NCBI RefSeq assembly: GCF_011397635.1
Contig: NC_064770.1
Coordinates: 30,031,098-30,095,097 of the forward strand
Direction: 5' to 3'
Length of the DNA: 64,000 nucleotides
From: Epinephelus fuscoguttatus
Lineage: Eukaryota > Chordata > Actinopteri > Perciformes > Serranidae
In this document: positions 41,991-55,616 of the stretch, piece by piece
How the letters are laid out: every line of letters begins with the position of its first letter
Numbering within the stretch: position 1 is the stretch's first letter
Program-made: the position numbers and the translations under genes
Notes under the pieces: generated by a model
Seen by the model: only the letters and a program-made list of their open reading frames with translations
Told to the model about the DNA's origin: nothing
Databases searched by the model: none

Positions 41991-42469
41991 GTGTGGTTGT
42001 TCACCATGTTTATAGTACAAATCTCTCAACATAATAATTATGTTAATAATAAAATCACATCATTTCGGCACGCATCTCTAACCCCAACTCTGACACACCT
42101 GAAAAAGACTCAAGCCTCACAAGGAATAGCGTTATAGAGCTAAATCTGAGCAATGTGCTTACTGGTTATCGTTGTGCTGATTAAGAGCAACATCAGGCCT
42201 AGACCTCACTGAATTAAACATGGCTCTCAGAGGATAAATTATTCAGCTCTTCAGTTTTGCTGGAACTGATTTGCTTTGGCTAAATTTTCCTGTGCTCTGA
42301 CGCCACCTGGTGGTGAAAGCGCTCCGTACATTTCACCAAGTAAACAAGCAGGTTAAGATGTCAAACATAGTTCAGAATAACCAACTTAATAATTTAAACA
42401 CAGCCCAAAGCAAACACATTTTCTGAAACGCGTTTTCTTAAATTGTACGCTATAAAAACTACTCTACCC

Positions 42470-42982
42470 ACAATGCACCGCGAGCTGTAAACAGGAAGCG
42501 TGTGGCTCGCGCCGGTTGTGGAAACGTTGCTACATCTAGATGCTTCTGAATTGCCGTTTGCTGTGTGCCCAGCTTAAAGCTAAGACTTTATAATGATACG
42601 CATAAAGTTTGTATTATAAGACTGAATTACCGTATGGTTAAATGTCTAATATGGCTAACGAACAGCGTTGTCCCTTTTGTAGTACCTTCTGATGCTGCGT
42701 TTACGGTAGCGGCGGTGTTATTCGTTTCATCCGTTAACGTCACTTCACATAAACCGGGCAATTTTAAAAATGCTAAACGAGTAAACACGACTGTATTTAA
42801 TCATGAAACAACACGGTATGTAACCAACTATGACCTACATCATGTATAGTGTCCTTAACGTGAATGCTCATCGGTGTAGCGGTGTGGTAACCAATGGAGA
42901 CAGGAGACGCCTAATCAGATTTAGCTAGGTTAGCTAGCTAGCTAACTACTCTCACATTTAACCCTATCAGAAGACATTCGAC
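42470..42982 (+). promoter_or_regulatory. fbf1: fbf1 promoter and 5'UTR region
   Basis: This stretch precedes the fbf1 start codon. It includes a GC-rich patch (42478-42525), a CCAAT at 42891-42895 and an imperfect RFX X-box-like sequence GTAGCG-N4-GGTAAC at 42876-42891, of the type found before ciliary genes. The X-box half sites match only partly. No TATA element is seen. Confidence 0.3.
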
Positions 42983-45900
42983 ATGGTGAGTCAGGCTGCT
43001 GCAAGTAGCAACATTTCCATCATTTATTAGTGTTTACTGGATTCTTGGAAAAGTTAAACGCATGTTTTCTGTCACTTTGTATGTAAACGCAACTGATTTG
43101 CTTGAATTACATTATCCTACCTGTATCACAACATATTTATTGTCATTTACAGGCTGCAAAGCTGAAGGGCAAACCATCCCAAAGTAAGTTCAAGTGTTAT
43201 TTGAATGCCGTAGTGTACCCCATAGTTATGCTGACTGATACACACTCACTGGCCACTTTATTAGGTACACCTTACTCGTACCAGGTTGGACCCCTTTTGC
43301 CTTCAGAGCTGCCTTAATTCTTGGTGTCACAGATTCAACAAGGTGCTGGAAACATGATGAAAACCTTCCGTTCCACCACATCCCAAAGGAGCTCTATTGG
43401 AGATCTGGTGACTGTGGAGGCCATTGGAGTACAATGAACTCACTGTCATGTTCAAGAAACCAGTTTGAGATGATGTGAGCTTTGTGACATGGTGCGTTGT
43501 CCTGCTGGAAGTAGCCATCAGAAGATGGGTACACTGTGGTCATAACGGGATGGACACGGTCAGCAACAATACTCAGGTAGGCTGTGGTGTTTAAACCATG
43601 CTCACCACACCACCAGCCTGAACTGTTGACACAAGGCTGCATGGATCCATGCTTTCATGTTGTTTACACCAAATTCTGACCCTACCATCTGAATGTGGCA
43701 GCAGAAATCCAGACTCATCAGACCAGGCAACGTTTTTCCAATCTTCTATTGTCCAGTTTTGGTGAGCCTGTGTGAACTGTAGCCTCAGTTTCCTGTTGTT
43801 AGCTGACAGGAGTGGCACCTGGTGTGGTCTTCTGCTGCTGTAGCCCATCTGCTTCAAGGTTGGACAAGGTGTTGTTGCTTCAGAGATGGTCTTCTGCAGA
43901 CCTTGGTTGGAACCAGTGGTTATTTGAGTTCCTGTTGCCTTTCTATCATCTTGAACCAGTCTGGCCATTCTCCTCTGACCTCTGGCATCAACAAGGTATT
44001 TTCACCCAGAGAACTGCTGCTCACTGATATTTTTCTCTTTTTGGGACCATCCTCTGTAAACCCTAGAGATGGTTGTGTGTGAAAATCCCAGTAGATCAGC
44101 AGTTTCTGAAATACTCAGACCAGCCCATCTGGCACCAACAACCATGCCACGTTCAAAGTAACTTAAATCACCTTTCCTCTCCATTCTGATGCTCAGTTTG
44201 AACTTCAGCAGGTCGTCTTGACCATGTCTACATGCCTAAATGCATTGAGTTGCTGCCATGTGATTGGCTGATGAGATGTTTGAATTACGAGCAGTTGAAC
44301 AGGTGTACCTAATAAAGTGGCCGGTGACTAATTTTACAACCAAGAAATTTAGAGAAGTAATGCCACAAAATACTAGTCATATAGAATACCAGAAAAATAG
44401 CACACAACTTACACATATAAGAGCTGGTGGCAGTATAATTGAACGCAAAGGTTTATTTCAAAACAAATAAAAATTAGAACTTGAGTCAAATAAAACAAAG
44501 TCCACGTTAATAAGGGAAAACAATATTCAGTTAAACTGATAATGTCCAGAATAAACTAAAGAGAAAGAAAATGCTTACCAGCACTTCTGCCCAGTGTGAC
44601 ACTGAAGAAAGAATGAGTGAAATGGTGTTCAGAAATCAGGGTGAGCAGGTGAACGCAGTCAGGTTAATGAGTGAACAAGGATTGAACGGAACCAATCAGT
44701 GCTGAGGAAAGGAAGTGAGGTAAGTGAGGAAAAGTAGTGTCAAGATAAAGAAAATGTGAACCTTTAGTACGGCAAGCATGCTTAGTATTTTATATTCCAT
44801 TCTGCCAGTATCCCCTAAATCCTATAATAAGCTGAATCATCTCAAGCTTATGTGAATGTATGTCCTCTCTGTTTTCCCAAGGTTTATTTGGAGATGACGA
44901 TTTGCTCGACAGCTTATTTGATGATGAAAGTAAGTGAGCAGTTTTTAACCAAATAGTATAATTATACATTATTATTGTAATGTCACTGTGAGAGATTTGT
45001 GTTAAAATACTTCCTCTCATCATTTTGCTCACCAGAATTCCCAGTAAGAGGGAAAGCAACTCGCAGTGGACCACTGAATCGGTAAGTCGGAGGATTTGGA
45101 AAGTTACATACCACCACTTATTGTATAAATCATAACTCACTTTGTGTAACTTTTGTTTCTTCTGCAGCACTTCTGCCACTGATAACATCTTCAGTATGCT
45201 AGCACAGGAGGTAAAGAGGGATGGTGGGGACACTGAGGTATGTAGACAGAGATGTGAAGAGATACATGTATTTGTTCAGAGTATTTTAAGCTGCTATTTA
45301 AGTTACTATTTTCTGTCCAAGGACTCTGATGTCTCAGCGGCAGATCCCAACGACATACTGAAGAACTTGAAGGTAGCTCATTATCAATTTAGAGAATGCA
45401 GAGACAATGTTCAGCTTTGTAGTTGTCCTCTCACAGTGCCTGTTGTTTTTCTGTATCCCTGTACAGGACATGGATGATATGGACGCTGACCTCTTTGCAT
45501 CAAAGAAAAAGCCCAGTTCAGCTCCTGCACAAACAGAGCCGAAGAAAGACTCTTCCACATTAGAAAGTAAAGTAAAACCAGAGGGAGCAGGTAATTCAGC
45601 GCAGAGCATTTCTTGCATAAATTATTTTTCTCATTATTAGCTTCACGTTATTACTGGCTTTGAAGTTTGCATTAAGAGTAGCAATCAGAGAGAGCTTGTG
45701 TCTCCCCTTGTTCACTCAGATGAACCCACCACAGGAGGGAGGAAACCCAATTCTGCACCTTCATCTACAACGCAGAACTACAGGAAGTTAATCTTCTCTG
45801 GTAAGTGAGCCTCCCTGTCCAAATCCATCTCTGACACTGAGCTTTATATAACTCAGCAGCTGTTTACTAATAGCTTTGCTTTGTTTTTCTTGAACTGCTA

Positions 45901-48900
45901 CATTCATTTAGACAGTGGTGGTGATGATGAAGGTGTTGGTCAGACACCCAACACTAAAAGTACATTAGCACAGATATGTGTTTGGCCTTTTTACTTGTAG
46001 GTTGAATAATATCTGTGGGTCGTGTCAGTGGGTAGTTAGTGAACAAGAGAGGTACACACAACAAAAAGAGGTGATCGTTTGATATCCCACACAGATGTAC
46101 AAATCTGGAATGTGTAAATTACTCACATGGACACCAGTCAGTGGTGGAGTGGAGGGTATACGCAATTACACAGGGGTATAGCCTTCTCTTTTTCTAGCTG
46201 TTAACCTCACCTATCAGCCAAAAAGCCATTAAAATATATAGGAAAGTATACCCACCTCCTCGTCAGTGACCTATCTGTCTACCTAGCAGTACACCCACCT
46301 CATCAACTACCAATACAGTACTGATACATTTCTTTGGTACACCTGTACAATTTAATACAATAGCCCTTCACAAAAGCATATATTTGCCTTATTTGCATGG
46401 GACTAATATTATCTGGGGACTCCCCCTTCCCAAATGTGTGTGTTTCATGCAGTGCATTTACATGGGATAAGGGAAGTCAGTATTTTACTTAAATTTACGG
46501 ACATTATCCCCTGGATATGATGCACACAGTCCACTCTATACACGAAAAAACACAGCACTACTAGAAGTGGTGAACATCGTTAACCCCTTTTTTCCTTTTA
46601 AATGTGGGTTAAGGGCATCATGGTAGTGCAGTGTTTAGCATTGTCACCTCACAGCAAGAGGGCTCCTGGTTCAAACCAGGGGTAGAGGGTTCGAACCCTG
46701 GGGGAGCCCTTCTGTGCATGTTTTCCCCGTGTCAGCGTGGGTTTCTCCAGGTACTCCAGCTTCCTCCCACAGTCCAAAGACATGCAGGTTAATTGGTGAC
46801 TAAATTGTCCGTAGGTGTGAATGTGAGTGTGAATGGTTGTCTGTCTCTATGTGTCAGCCCTGTGATAGTCTGGTGACCTGTCCAAGGTGTACCCCGCCTC
46901 TAGCCCAATGTCAGCTGGGATAGGCTCCAGCCCCCCCGCGACCCCTAACAAGATAAGCAGTTATGGAAAATGTAGGTTAAACAAACAAAAGCGATTCTGA
47001 CACACATTGTCAGTGTCATCACCTTTTGAGATTTCGCTCTTCTGATCAATTTAAGCTTGCTTTTTCTGCAAATGGTTTCCATGCTGTGCAGCGAGATGAG
47101 CCTCCTGCACCCAAAATACTGTCAAAACTTTCATTCATAATTTCCAAATCAGCCTCCATAATTCTCGACATGGGAAAGAGGCAGAAAAATCACAGCGATG
47201 CCAATTCACATGGACTACTTTTATCACATGACCTCTGTGTTTGGTGAAATAAGGAATGCCCTTTGAGGCGGAATATTTACTGTACAAATTACAGACATGG
47301 CAGATTTGCACAGGATTAAGATCACAGATGACTTCTGCAATGATTACAAATTACCAGAGGTCTGCAAGTAATAATAGTACTGTATGTTGAGCTTACTGCC
47401 TTGTGTTAAAAAGTGTTTCTCTTATTTTTCTCCACCACTTTTTACATATCTATAAGGGGAACAGTATAAAAAAGTCTGTCAGTAAATGCAATCCAATTCA
47501 ACACCACCTACGACTATTGTATTGAACAGGTGCAAACAGGTGTACCTAATAAACTGGTAACTTAGTGAATAAACATATAGTATATGCTCGTAATTTATTT
47601 GAACACAATTACTTTGTTGTATGTGATATTTTAAAAATGTATCATAAGAAAATCAATACAGATATAAAACCTCGTTATCATTTAAAGCTTTACTGCCTGG
47701 TGTCCAAATAAAAGTAAAGAATCTAATTTCCTCTGCAGATCCAGACGACCCGCTGGCTGATCTTGACGACTTGCTTCCAGATGAAACCAAGCCCGAACCT
47801 AAATCAAACCTACAGCAGTCCAAACCTGAAAAATCTCCCTCAGCATCTCCTATCCTAAAGACTGAAACATGTGAGACTGAAATGGTCCTTAATTCTTAAT
47901 TTTCAAACTTCAAACAAACACTGAAGTAATGTATGTGTTTGAGTGTGTATACTCTTTGTTCAACAGCTAAGGCAGCCAAAAAACGAAGGGATCTCACATT
48001 TGATGATGATGATAAGGATGACCTAATGGATGCCCTGGGATTTGACAGTGATAAAAGCAGCGCCAGGAAAAAAGACAGCCTGCTTTGGTCCAACAAGGAG
48101 AGGTAACAGCTCTGCTCTCACTCACACTGTCTCACTGTTATTGTTTTTATTTATAGTGCTCCAACGATGAATAATTACTGCCTTAGTGCTTTGAGCTTTG
48201 GGCTTAGGGGTGCCACAAAACAAAGCCAAACCGTGGTGATGTTTTATGAAGCAACATCTTTCAGCATCAGGCAACTTTTATTGTCTTCTTTTGTGTCTTA
48301 AAATCTCTTTTGCCTTTCCCTTCTGTTGTGTCCCCCTGTCCTCAGGAGTGGGACCCCTCAGAGACCTCTCACTGCAGTAGACGGGATCCTGGAGAGTTTG
48401 ACTTCACCTCGTCTTCTGGAGCGACCTGCGACGGGCGAGAAGAAGGAGCAGCCTCAGCCTCAAGAGAAGCAGCAAAAAGAAAAGACCCCTACTTTGAAAG
48501 GTAGTAAAGCAACCTTGATCTTCTGCTCTCATGAGTAGGAGAAGAGTAAAATATTTAAACTTGTATGTTGTTCCCATTCGTCAGAGACACTTTTCGAAGA
48601 CGACCTCACGTTTGGCTCCTATCAGCCCACTCTGGGATCCATGCTTGAAGGGCGCCTGTCCCGTAGACAGTCAGTCAGGTGTGTGTGAAGTCTGATTTTG
48701 GTGTTTTACAGCAGCGTGTTTTGCCTGAAACTGAACACTACATGTTTTCTCATCATCAGATTTTCTACAGAGGACGTCTCTACGCCAGAGAAGAAACCAA
48801 AACCCACCACCCCCACCACCTTACGACACCGCAACTCAGCTGACTGGCTCGGCCTCAAGACAAACGATGACCTCACCTTTCTAGAGGGCGATGCCAAAGA

Positions 48901-51426
48901 GACCAAGACTTCAACAGAGTCTCCAAAGGCTCCTGCCTCTCCTTCATTAGAGAGAAGACCCTCCCTGACTGGCAGTCATGCCACATCTGCTGCAAAAATG
49001 GCAGCTGACACCCCAGCGACGACTGATAATATCACCAAACAAACCAAACCAGAGGTCTCTAAGAGCCAGAAGAAAGAAGAGGAGGAAGATGATTGGTTAG
49101 CAGGAGTACTGAGCAGGAAGAAGGTGCCATCAGTGTCAAAGTCTGAGGCAAAAACATCCAAGCAGGAAGACGCTTTGGGCCTGGGAGAGGAAGTGGATCT
49201 GGAGTCGACTGTTAGGTACACAACAAAGGAAATACAGTGACACAATGACAGACGAAGCGTGTTCCTCAGCACTGAATGATAACCTGCTCTTGTTTTTTAG
49301 TAAACAAGTCACTTCACAAGCTCCCAGGGGCAGAGAGGACACTCTTACATCTGTCAGAGAAGCTAAGTAAGATTTTTTTTTTATCTAAATCCATTAAACC
49401 CGTGATCTGTGAGTGAAAATTTGTTTGCTATTTTTGTCATTCTGCTTTTGTTTTGTGCAGTAGTACTTATCTTGGACAGCCCAGCGCCAGTGCTCTCTCC
49501 ACTCCTATCAGAGAGGCAAGGACCGAGCAAGGTATTTATCCAAGTATACTACTCTTCAGTGACTCTGTATATTAAAATAGTGACTTTCTTGGCAGCTTTG
49601 CACATTAGCAGTAGAAGCCTTCTTTTATCCCATTAATGAATCATTCATTCTCATTGATTCTGAGAAATTAAACACATCACACAGCAGTTATGAGCCCCAC
49701 ATCTGGTACCACAGGGCCTGTACACATGCTGCGTTTTTTTCACCCTCAAATCCATTGTTTTCAATGTAGACGCACAGAGCATGTGCTCAAAGGTGAGAAT
49801 GGCACGCAAGCATCCCCAAACGCCTCTTTTCAGGGCGCGTCAGCAACACCCTGAGATGAAGTACAACTTTTGGAACGCAGCTAAGGGTACAGCATGTCAT
49901 GTGACGTGGAACAGCCAATCACAATTGGAAGATATCTTCCTTTTCTTCTCTAAATATCAGTCTATTAAACCTATGGAGAAGAAGTTGATCACAAGAATTT
50001 TACATCTGTCCTACGAACAACAGTTTAGGCCAATTACATATTAAGAAACAACACTTGGAAAAAATCGGCTCCTAAATTGGAATATCTATGATACAGTGCT
50101 GGTTAAGGTTGCCTTGCAAATTTGGACGCAACCTGCCTCTCTGCCCTTGAAACCTTGCACAGGGTACATGTAAGAGTAGCACCCAGCATCTGACCTTGCG
50201 TTTCCCAGACAGTTAAAGACACAGCATGTGTCCCGGCCCTCATTTTACCTCATGTCACATCCAACTCATAACATTCTGCTCCCCCTCTCAAACAGATACC
50301 AATCCCACTTGTCCCTCCACTCCACCACAGTCCCCTTCTTTAATCACAAAGCATACACCCACCACCCAACCTAACCTCCCCTCCGACTTAACATCCCCCT
50401 CAGGGACTGCACTCCATGCTAAAGTAGACCTCGGACAAACTCTAAATTCGTCTCATCCTTCAGATTGCCCTCCTCAAGTTACTGCTCCTTTACCGGCCTC
50501 TGCTGCTAGCGTTAGCCTCGCCCAACCCCATCCTCAGTCCCAACCCCAACACCTATCGTCCAACAAGGGATCCAGGGTGCCAAGTGGGCCCGTTCAGGCT
50601 TCGGATGAAACCCTGCAACAGCAGCCGCTGCCCAACCCCATCTCTGCTATACCTTCTGGCTCAGTGTGGCGTATGTAACTTTGGGAAAATCTGATGTAGT
50701 TTCAGATGCAGTATTCACTTTGATATCTAAGGCGAGCAGGTAAATATGATGATGGTTGTTTTCTTTCCAGCTGTTCCACAGCAAAACCAGTTGCAAAATG
50801 CATCAGCTGCCATCCAACAACAGGTATTCATGCTTTTCTGTAATATATTTTACAGAATTTGGGCGATTGTAAACTAATTTTTTGAAATCCTTTCCATATC
50901 TTCTGTGAAGGTGACACTTTCAGCAGACAGTCTGCAGCAGCTGCTTCTACAACAGCAAGTAAGATCATAAAAGTCTCTGCTTGTAGATTTATTAAAAATG
51001 TAAGAACCCATTTACCACCTGGTTTGTTCTTGACTTGTTTACTCTTCTCCTAAAGATGATGCAGTCTCAGTTGCTGGGTCTTGGGGGTGTTGTGGATGCA
51101 GGGCTCCTGCAGAGACTCAAAGAGAGAGAGCAGCCGCCTGGAGATTATCAAGCGTTACAGGCTCGCATCATCCAGCTGGAGGGACAGGTACATTAACGCT
51201 GCTGTCATGATGAGAGTAATAACCTTCCCTGCTGTCCCAAATCCTCTTCCTATGTGACACCCATGTACATGCACAGCCTGAACTGTCTGTGTGTTACTGT
51301 CCAGGTGAAGACCCTGCAGCTGGAGCGAGACCAAAGCCAAATGTTGCTAGAGTGTGTCCAGCAGAGGCATAAACAGGATATGGAACTAATGGAGAACGCA
51401 CACAAGTAGTTTATTCGTCCACCACA

Positions 51427-51483
<57 letters not shown>

Positions 51484-54400
51484 GTAGTGCCTGTGTACAT
51501 GTTTAACATACATTATGCATAATTCCCTGCACTTCAAGCAGCTTATGTGTGTCCGTGTGCTGAACTCATACTGTAAGGATTTCTGTGCACGTCCAGGACT
51601 AGAGTGAAGCTTCTCGAGGAATCGGCAGCCCAGAGGGAGACACAAACACGGCAGGAGTGTGAAGACCTAATGGATCGCCTGGCTGCAGTAACACGATCGG
51701 CTGAGCAGGAACGCTCGGAGCTGCAGGCACAGTACCAGCGCAAACTGGCCCAGGCCCAGCAAGAGAGAGACTGCGAGGTGGAAAGACTCAAGGACCTGCA
51801 GAGGTATTGAAACTCAAAGCTTTGGAAATGCCTGTCCTGACTTGGGACGTGAATGGAAAGACCTGAGACTTATTTGTGACTTGCAAAACAATAACTTGGT
51901 CCCACCTCTGACAAGTAATGTATTAGCGAGGTGGTGGGGAGGGGGTCTGGGCCTCCAGCCCCAAATGTTCTCTCTAAATCTACGCTATTCTCTACAGAAA
52001 TCTAAGCTTGTTAAGTAAATGTTCTTTTGTTGGCCAAATATTTTATTCAGAGTGCTGAAGACCATATGTACTTTGCACTGTTACCAAGATTTGTAACTTA
52101 AAAATAGTAACATCAGTCATTTTTTGTCAGGAGTAAATGTAAGGAGTGAAAATTAGTCATCCTTAACATTTGCTGTGTCATGGTTTTAGAACGATGAAGA
52201 CACTTTGATTCAAAATCAGATGAAGGCTCAAACAGGATGATTTTTTTTTCTTGGCAACTCTCATGTTTTTCCTGAATGATGTGCAGATTTTTAGCCATTC
52301 TATTATGTCAAATATCTTGAGAAATAGTGCATATCGTTGTCGTGAAACTGGGAAAATTATATCCCTGATAACTTCTTAAGTCCCAGACTGAGCATATTGA
52401 TTCTTTTAATAATAAACTTTAAAGTTTACCACATATTTGTTGTATTTGTACCACTCTGCTGTCAAGGAAATCTATCTTGGAGATGAAGAAAGACCACGAG
52501 GATCATGTCCAGAGACTAAAGAAATTAAAGGAGGAGGAGATTGATGCAGTTACGAGCGCAACATCTCAGACCAGGTTAGATTTGATCAAAGTACACAGTT
52601 TCATTTGCAATTATACTTGTAATTATAATCCTGTGATGACTAGTAGTATGTTCGACCTGTGTTTTTGTGTGTAATACTAGTTTCAGTGCTGATATTTCTA
52701 TTATATACAGTATGTAGAAAGAGCAAACTACAACTGGAGAATGTCTGGAATTATTGTTTCTTATTATATTTTATATCAAAACAGATTTCCTACATTTCAG
52801 AGATTTTTGTATTATCTACTAGCAGTACTGTGTTTTTTTTTTGTTGTTTTTTTTTTGTCCAGATCTCTTAAAGTGGTGATTGAGCAGATGGAGCAGTTCT
52901 CCTCTCGGCTGGGTGATCTGTCTTCTCGGGTGGAGAGCACACACGAACACACGGCTCATGGCCTGGAGGAGGGGGCACGGCACAGGGACGAGCAGCTTCG
53001 AAGTACTTATACACACAAACACACATTTACATGCATGCGCACGCTTTGCACAAATAGGTCAAGATACACATTGCCTAATAGCCTACTTTAGTTGGTATCA
53101 AATTGCAAGTGGGTTAAGGTCATTCTCCTAATTCCCGTTTCAGTGGTGCAGGACTGTCTGGCCCAGCAGCAGAAGGCGATGGCGGAGGAGAGAGTGTACC
53201 TCAAGGAAGTCATTTCCAGGATGGACACTCAGCTCAGTGAGCAGCAGAGACAGCTTGAGAAGGTCAGGGTAAAATCTGACTTTAAAAACAGACTATTTTT
53301 AGGATACCTGCATTTTCTTTGACATAGCAGGAGGCAAAAACACCTGCAGTGAAGACTGATGCTTTTCCCTTCAAAGACTGGAGATACCTTTTTTGTATGC
53401 CTCAGGAGCGCTGGAGGATGACAGCAGCACAGGCCAAGGCAGGGACTCCAAAGGACAAATAAATATACCTTTCTCTCTGTGTCTGTTGCAGGAACAAGGC
53501 GACCTAAAACTTCACAATGCAGAGCTGAAACAAAAGGAGATGGCTTTGGCACAAGAGAAAGAAACTCTGGACAGACTGAAAGAAGAAGTGAACAGAGAGA
53601 AAGAGAAAATAAGCAGCACAGCGTTGAGACTCAAGACACAAGCCCAGGAGGTGGAGGCCTTTAGCAAGGTAGGATCACACCACGCAGACCCCTACATGTA
53701 GAGCTGTAATAAGTCATGTCTGAGTTTTGACCACACTGTGCTGTTTGCAGCTTGCTGCGGAGAAGTTCGAGGAAGGCGAACGAGCGCTGCAGGAGGCGAA
53801 ACGTGTGGAGGCTGAGCACGAGGCAAGGCTCAGAAATATCCATACCCAGGCAGAGCGGCTGAGGCAGCAAGAGCAGCGAATCCTTCAGGTGACACCTCTC
53901 TGTACGATATTTAACAGATCGGGCTTCTATTTTACAAAAACAATAGATGAACAGCACATAAAAGGTTACTGCGTGGTAAACACTTCTCATCACAGGAGCG
54001 AATGCGGTTAAATCATCTGCAGGAGGACACAGAGAGGCTGAGACAAGTCGCTCCAGTTACGTCTTTAACACAAATGATTCCACCTGTTTTACCAGGTGAG
54101 ATCAACGCTGGGTATTGGCCATCGTTCAGCAAAAAGTACTTGTCCAATATAAAGTGTATAACATGATTTTGTTATATTTATCTTTAGACGCAGGTTCAGT
54201 GTTGCAAAACCCGGAGCTGCAATCAACCCTGAATGTTCCTCCTCCAACGACAACTTCATGTGCCAACTCTAAATCCATGGCTCTTCAAGCTAGTCTGGCT
54301 CTGTGGAGGTACACTTCAGAAAAGGTAACCAGTGGAGATACAATTTAAACTAAAGGTATAGGGAAGCGTCTTAGCAGACAGGGTCATAGGGGATGATTAA

Positions 54401-55616
54401 GAACGGTTACTTTAGTATAAGTCTATACATTGTTTTAAGAAAAATCATGCAAAGTCTTCCTTTTAAGTTACATTATAACTACTAGCAACTTGAGATTTTT
54501 ACTTGGGTTTCTCAGAGTGTTCCAAAAAGTAGTCACATTATCATAATGATTGGTGCATGACTTAGCTTTAAAGGTGACAAACCTTCAAAAAGCTGTTTGA
54601 TTAAAGATTGCAAGTATTGGAGATAGAAATGTACATAACTATATTGGTATACAAGCTGTGTGTGAGACACATAAAGCCTGAAAAATACAAGTCAAGAAGC
54701 TGCAGCAGATGGTGGTGGGAAAAAACAGTCAAGTCAGACAGTTTCCAGCAGCCTTCAAAGAATAAACACAAAGTCACAGAGATATTTCTATCCTGTTGCA
54801 TCCATCTGTAGGCTGTGATTTGCAAACCATGTTAGAACGTGATCAACCATACAGTGTTTAATAGATGAAACCTTAATTGCATGATATAGCCTACAATCCA
54901 GCATTAAGTATGAGATTTACACAAAATTAGAAAAAAAAACAAAAAAACAAACAAAACATGGCATCTGAGCTCAAAACTAAGAGCCAATCAGGTTTTTGTT
55001 TAGGTGTCAGCTAGGTGTTTTCCATCATACCCTGGGTCTTGCACATATTTAACCAGCATGCACTGCGTAGTGATCATCTTGAACAAACTTAATGTCATCA
55101 CACAATATAAGCACAGGACCATCATTATTACAGTCGTCCAAAAGCTCTTTCAACAATTATCTTTTACGACATGAAGAAATCTGAGGTCAACTCATTAATG
55201 TCCTAGTGGTACTTAACATTTTGCTGAGTCCTTAACACTTCAAAAAATAAAATGAAACTGCAATTTGATCAGCGTTAACTGTACCAGAGATGATTATTAA
55301 ACATTAAGGACTTACAATTCAAAAGAACACAAGTAGGTTGTCACTGTAGGTTTTTAATGTCAATATGGAATTGAAACAAGCTCATTACAACATGTGAGTC
55401 ATCCACAATAAACACATTTACTAAGCTACAGTGACAGCTTCCAGCAGTCGATGGCAAAAAGTCTAGAAACAGTTGTCTTCGAATGTTTCAAAGTTTGCGT
55501 TTCTGTTCCTAATTACTTTCTTCCTCCCCACAGGACCAGGAATTCCTCGCAGAGGAGCAGATCTTCTTGGAGAATTTGAAGAAGAAATCTTACAGATCCA
55601 CCTTCAAAACAGATTG
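42983..55616 (+). CDS. fbf1: Fas-binding factor 1 (centriole distal appendage protein)
   Basis: FBF1 sits on centriole distal appendages/transition fibres and is needed for ciliary gating. Coding exons: 42983-42985, 43153-43183, 44882-44929, 45036-45081, 45168-45237, 45322-45372, 45467-45590, 45720-45800, 45912-45959 (optional), 47739-47870, 47967-48102, 48346-48500, 48585-48678, 48760-49215, 49301-49366, 49461-49531, 50296-50670, 50771-50823, 50911-50958, 51056-51187, 51305-51405, 51597-51803, 52467-52574, 52863-53002, 53144-53262, 53492-53668, 53751-53888, 53996-54095, 54188-54324, 55533-55616. Phases join throughout to 1176 residues (1160 without the optional exon); human is about 1133. 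The N half is acidic and low-complexity (FGDDDLLDSLFDDE, DDDDKDDLMDALGF, DWLGLKTNDDLTFLEGD); the C half is coiled coil (EQMEQFSSRLGDLSSRVEST, LEEGARHRDEQLR). It ends QIFLENLKKKSYRSTFKTD. Confidence 0.92.
43241..44328 (-). mobile_element. Tc1-like DNA transposon, degenerate, in fbf1 intron 2
   Basis: It is flanked by TA (43239-43240 and 44329-44330). Inverted ends read CACTGGCCACTTTATTAGG (left) and CCTAATAAAGTGGCCGGTG (right). The minus strand encodes pieces of a Tc1-type transposase: an N-terminal DNA-binding part (GMVVGARWAGLSISETADLL, then GFSHTTISRVYRGW), a middle part (WTIEDWKNVAWSDESGFLL) with the first catalytic Asp, and a C-terminal part (YFQQDNAPCHKAH and QWPPQSPD) with the second Asp. 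The pieces lie in different frames and the copy is shorter than a full Tc1, so it is inactive. Its sense is opposite to fbf1. Confidence 0.9.
46605..46985 (+). mobile_element. tRNA-derived SINE-like repeat in fbf1 intron
   Basis: It starts with an A-box-like TGGTAGTGCAGTGTTTAGCA and a B-box-like GGTTCAAACC or GGTTCGAACC, then the very common fish body text CCACAGTCCAAAGACATGC, GGTTAATTGGTGACT, GTCAGCTGGGATAGGCTCCA and GATAAGCAGTTATGGA. The B-box area is locally duplicated (46665-46700). It lies in the intron after the optional fbf1 exon. Confidence 0.65.
47526..47570. mobile_element. Orphan Tc1-type terminal repeat
   Basis: ACAGGTGTACCTAATAAACT matches the right end of the Tc1 element at 43241-44328 at nearly every base, with no partner nearby. 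It is a relic end of an older or deleted copy in the same gene. Confidence 0.5.
49690..50110. repeat. Probable DNA-transposon remnant in fbf1 intron
   Basis: Between fbf1 exons at 49531 and 50296 lies sequence with GTAGACGCACAGAGCATGTG, CATGTGACGTGGAACAGCC and a short frame MEKKLITRILHLSYEQQF that resembles the start of the MADF-like protein of Harbinger-type elements in fish. The identification is tentative. Confidence 0.3.
51425..51480. repeat. CA dinucleotide microsatellite
   Basis: A nearly pure CA run of about 55 bases lies in the fbf1 intron just after the exon ending at 51405. Confidence 0.95.

Noticed and set aside
42876-42891. Firm RFX X-box before fbf1
   Set aside because: Only the right half site GGTAAC is good; the left half GTAGCG matches poorly, so it is mentioned only as a weak promoter feature.
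43591-43968. A 125-residue transposase as a functional host gene
   Set aside because: It is one frame-limited piece of a degenerate Tc1 element flanked by TA and inverted ends.
45142-45477. A 111-residue uninterrupted frame as one exon
   Set aside because: It runs through two introns; the fbf1 exons 45168-45237 and 45322-45372 have proper splice sites and phases.
48698-49240. Start codon at 48698 for an independent 180-residue protein
   Set aside because: The coding part begins at the acceptor at 48758-48759 and continues fbf1; the upstream codons are intron.
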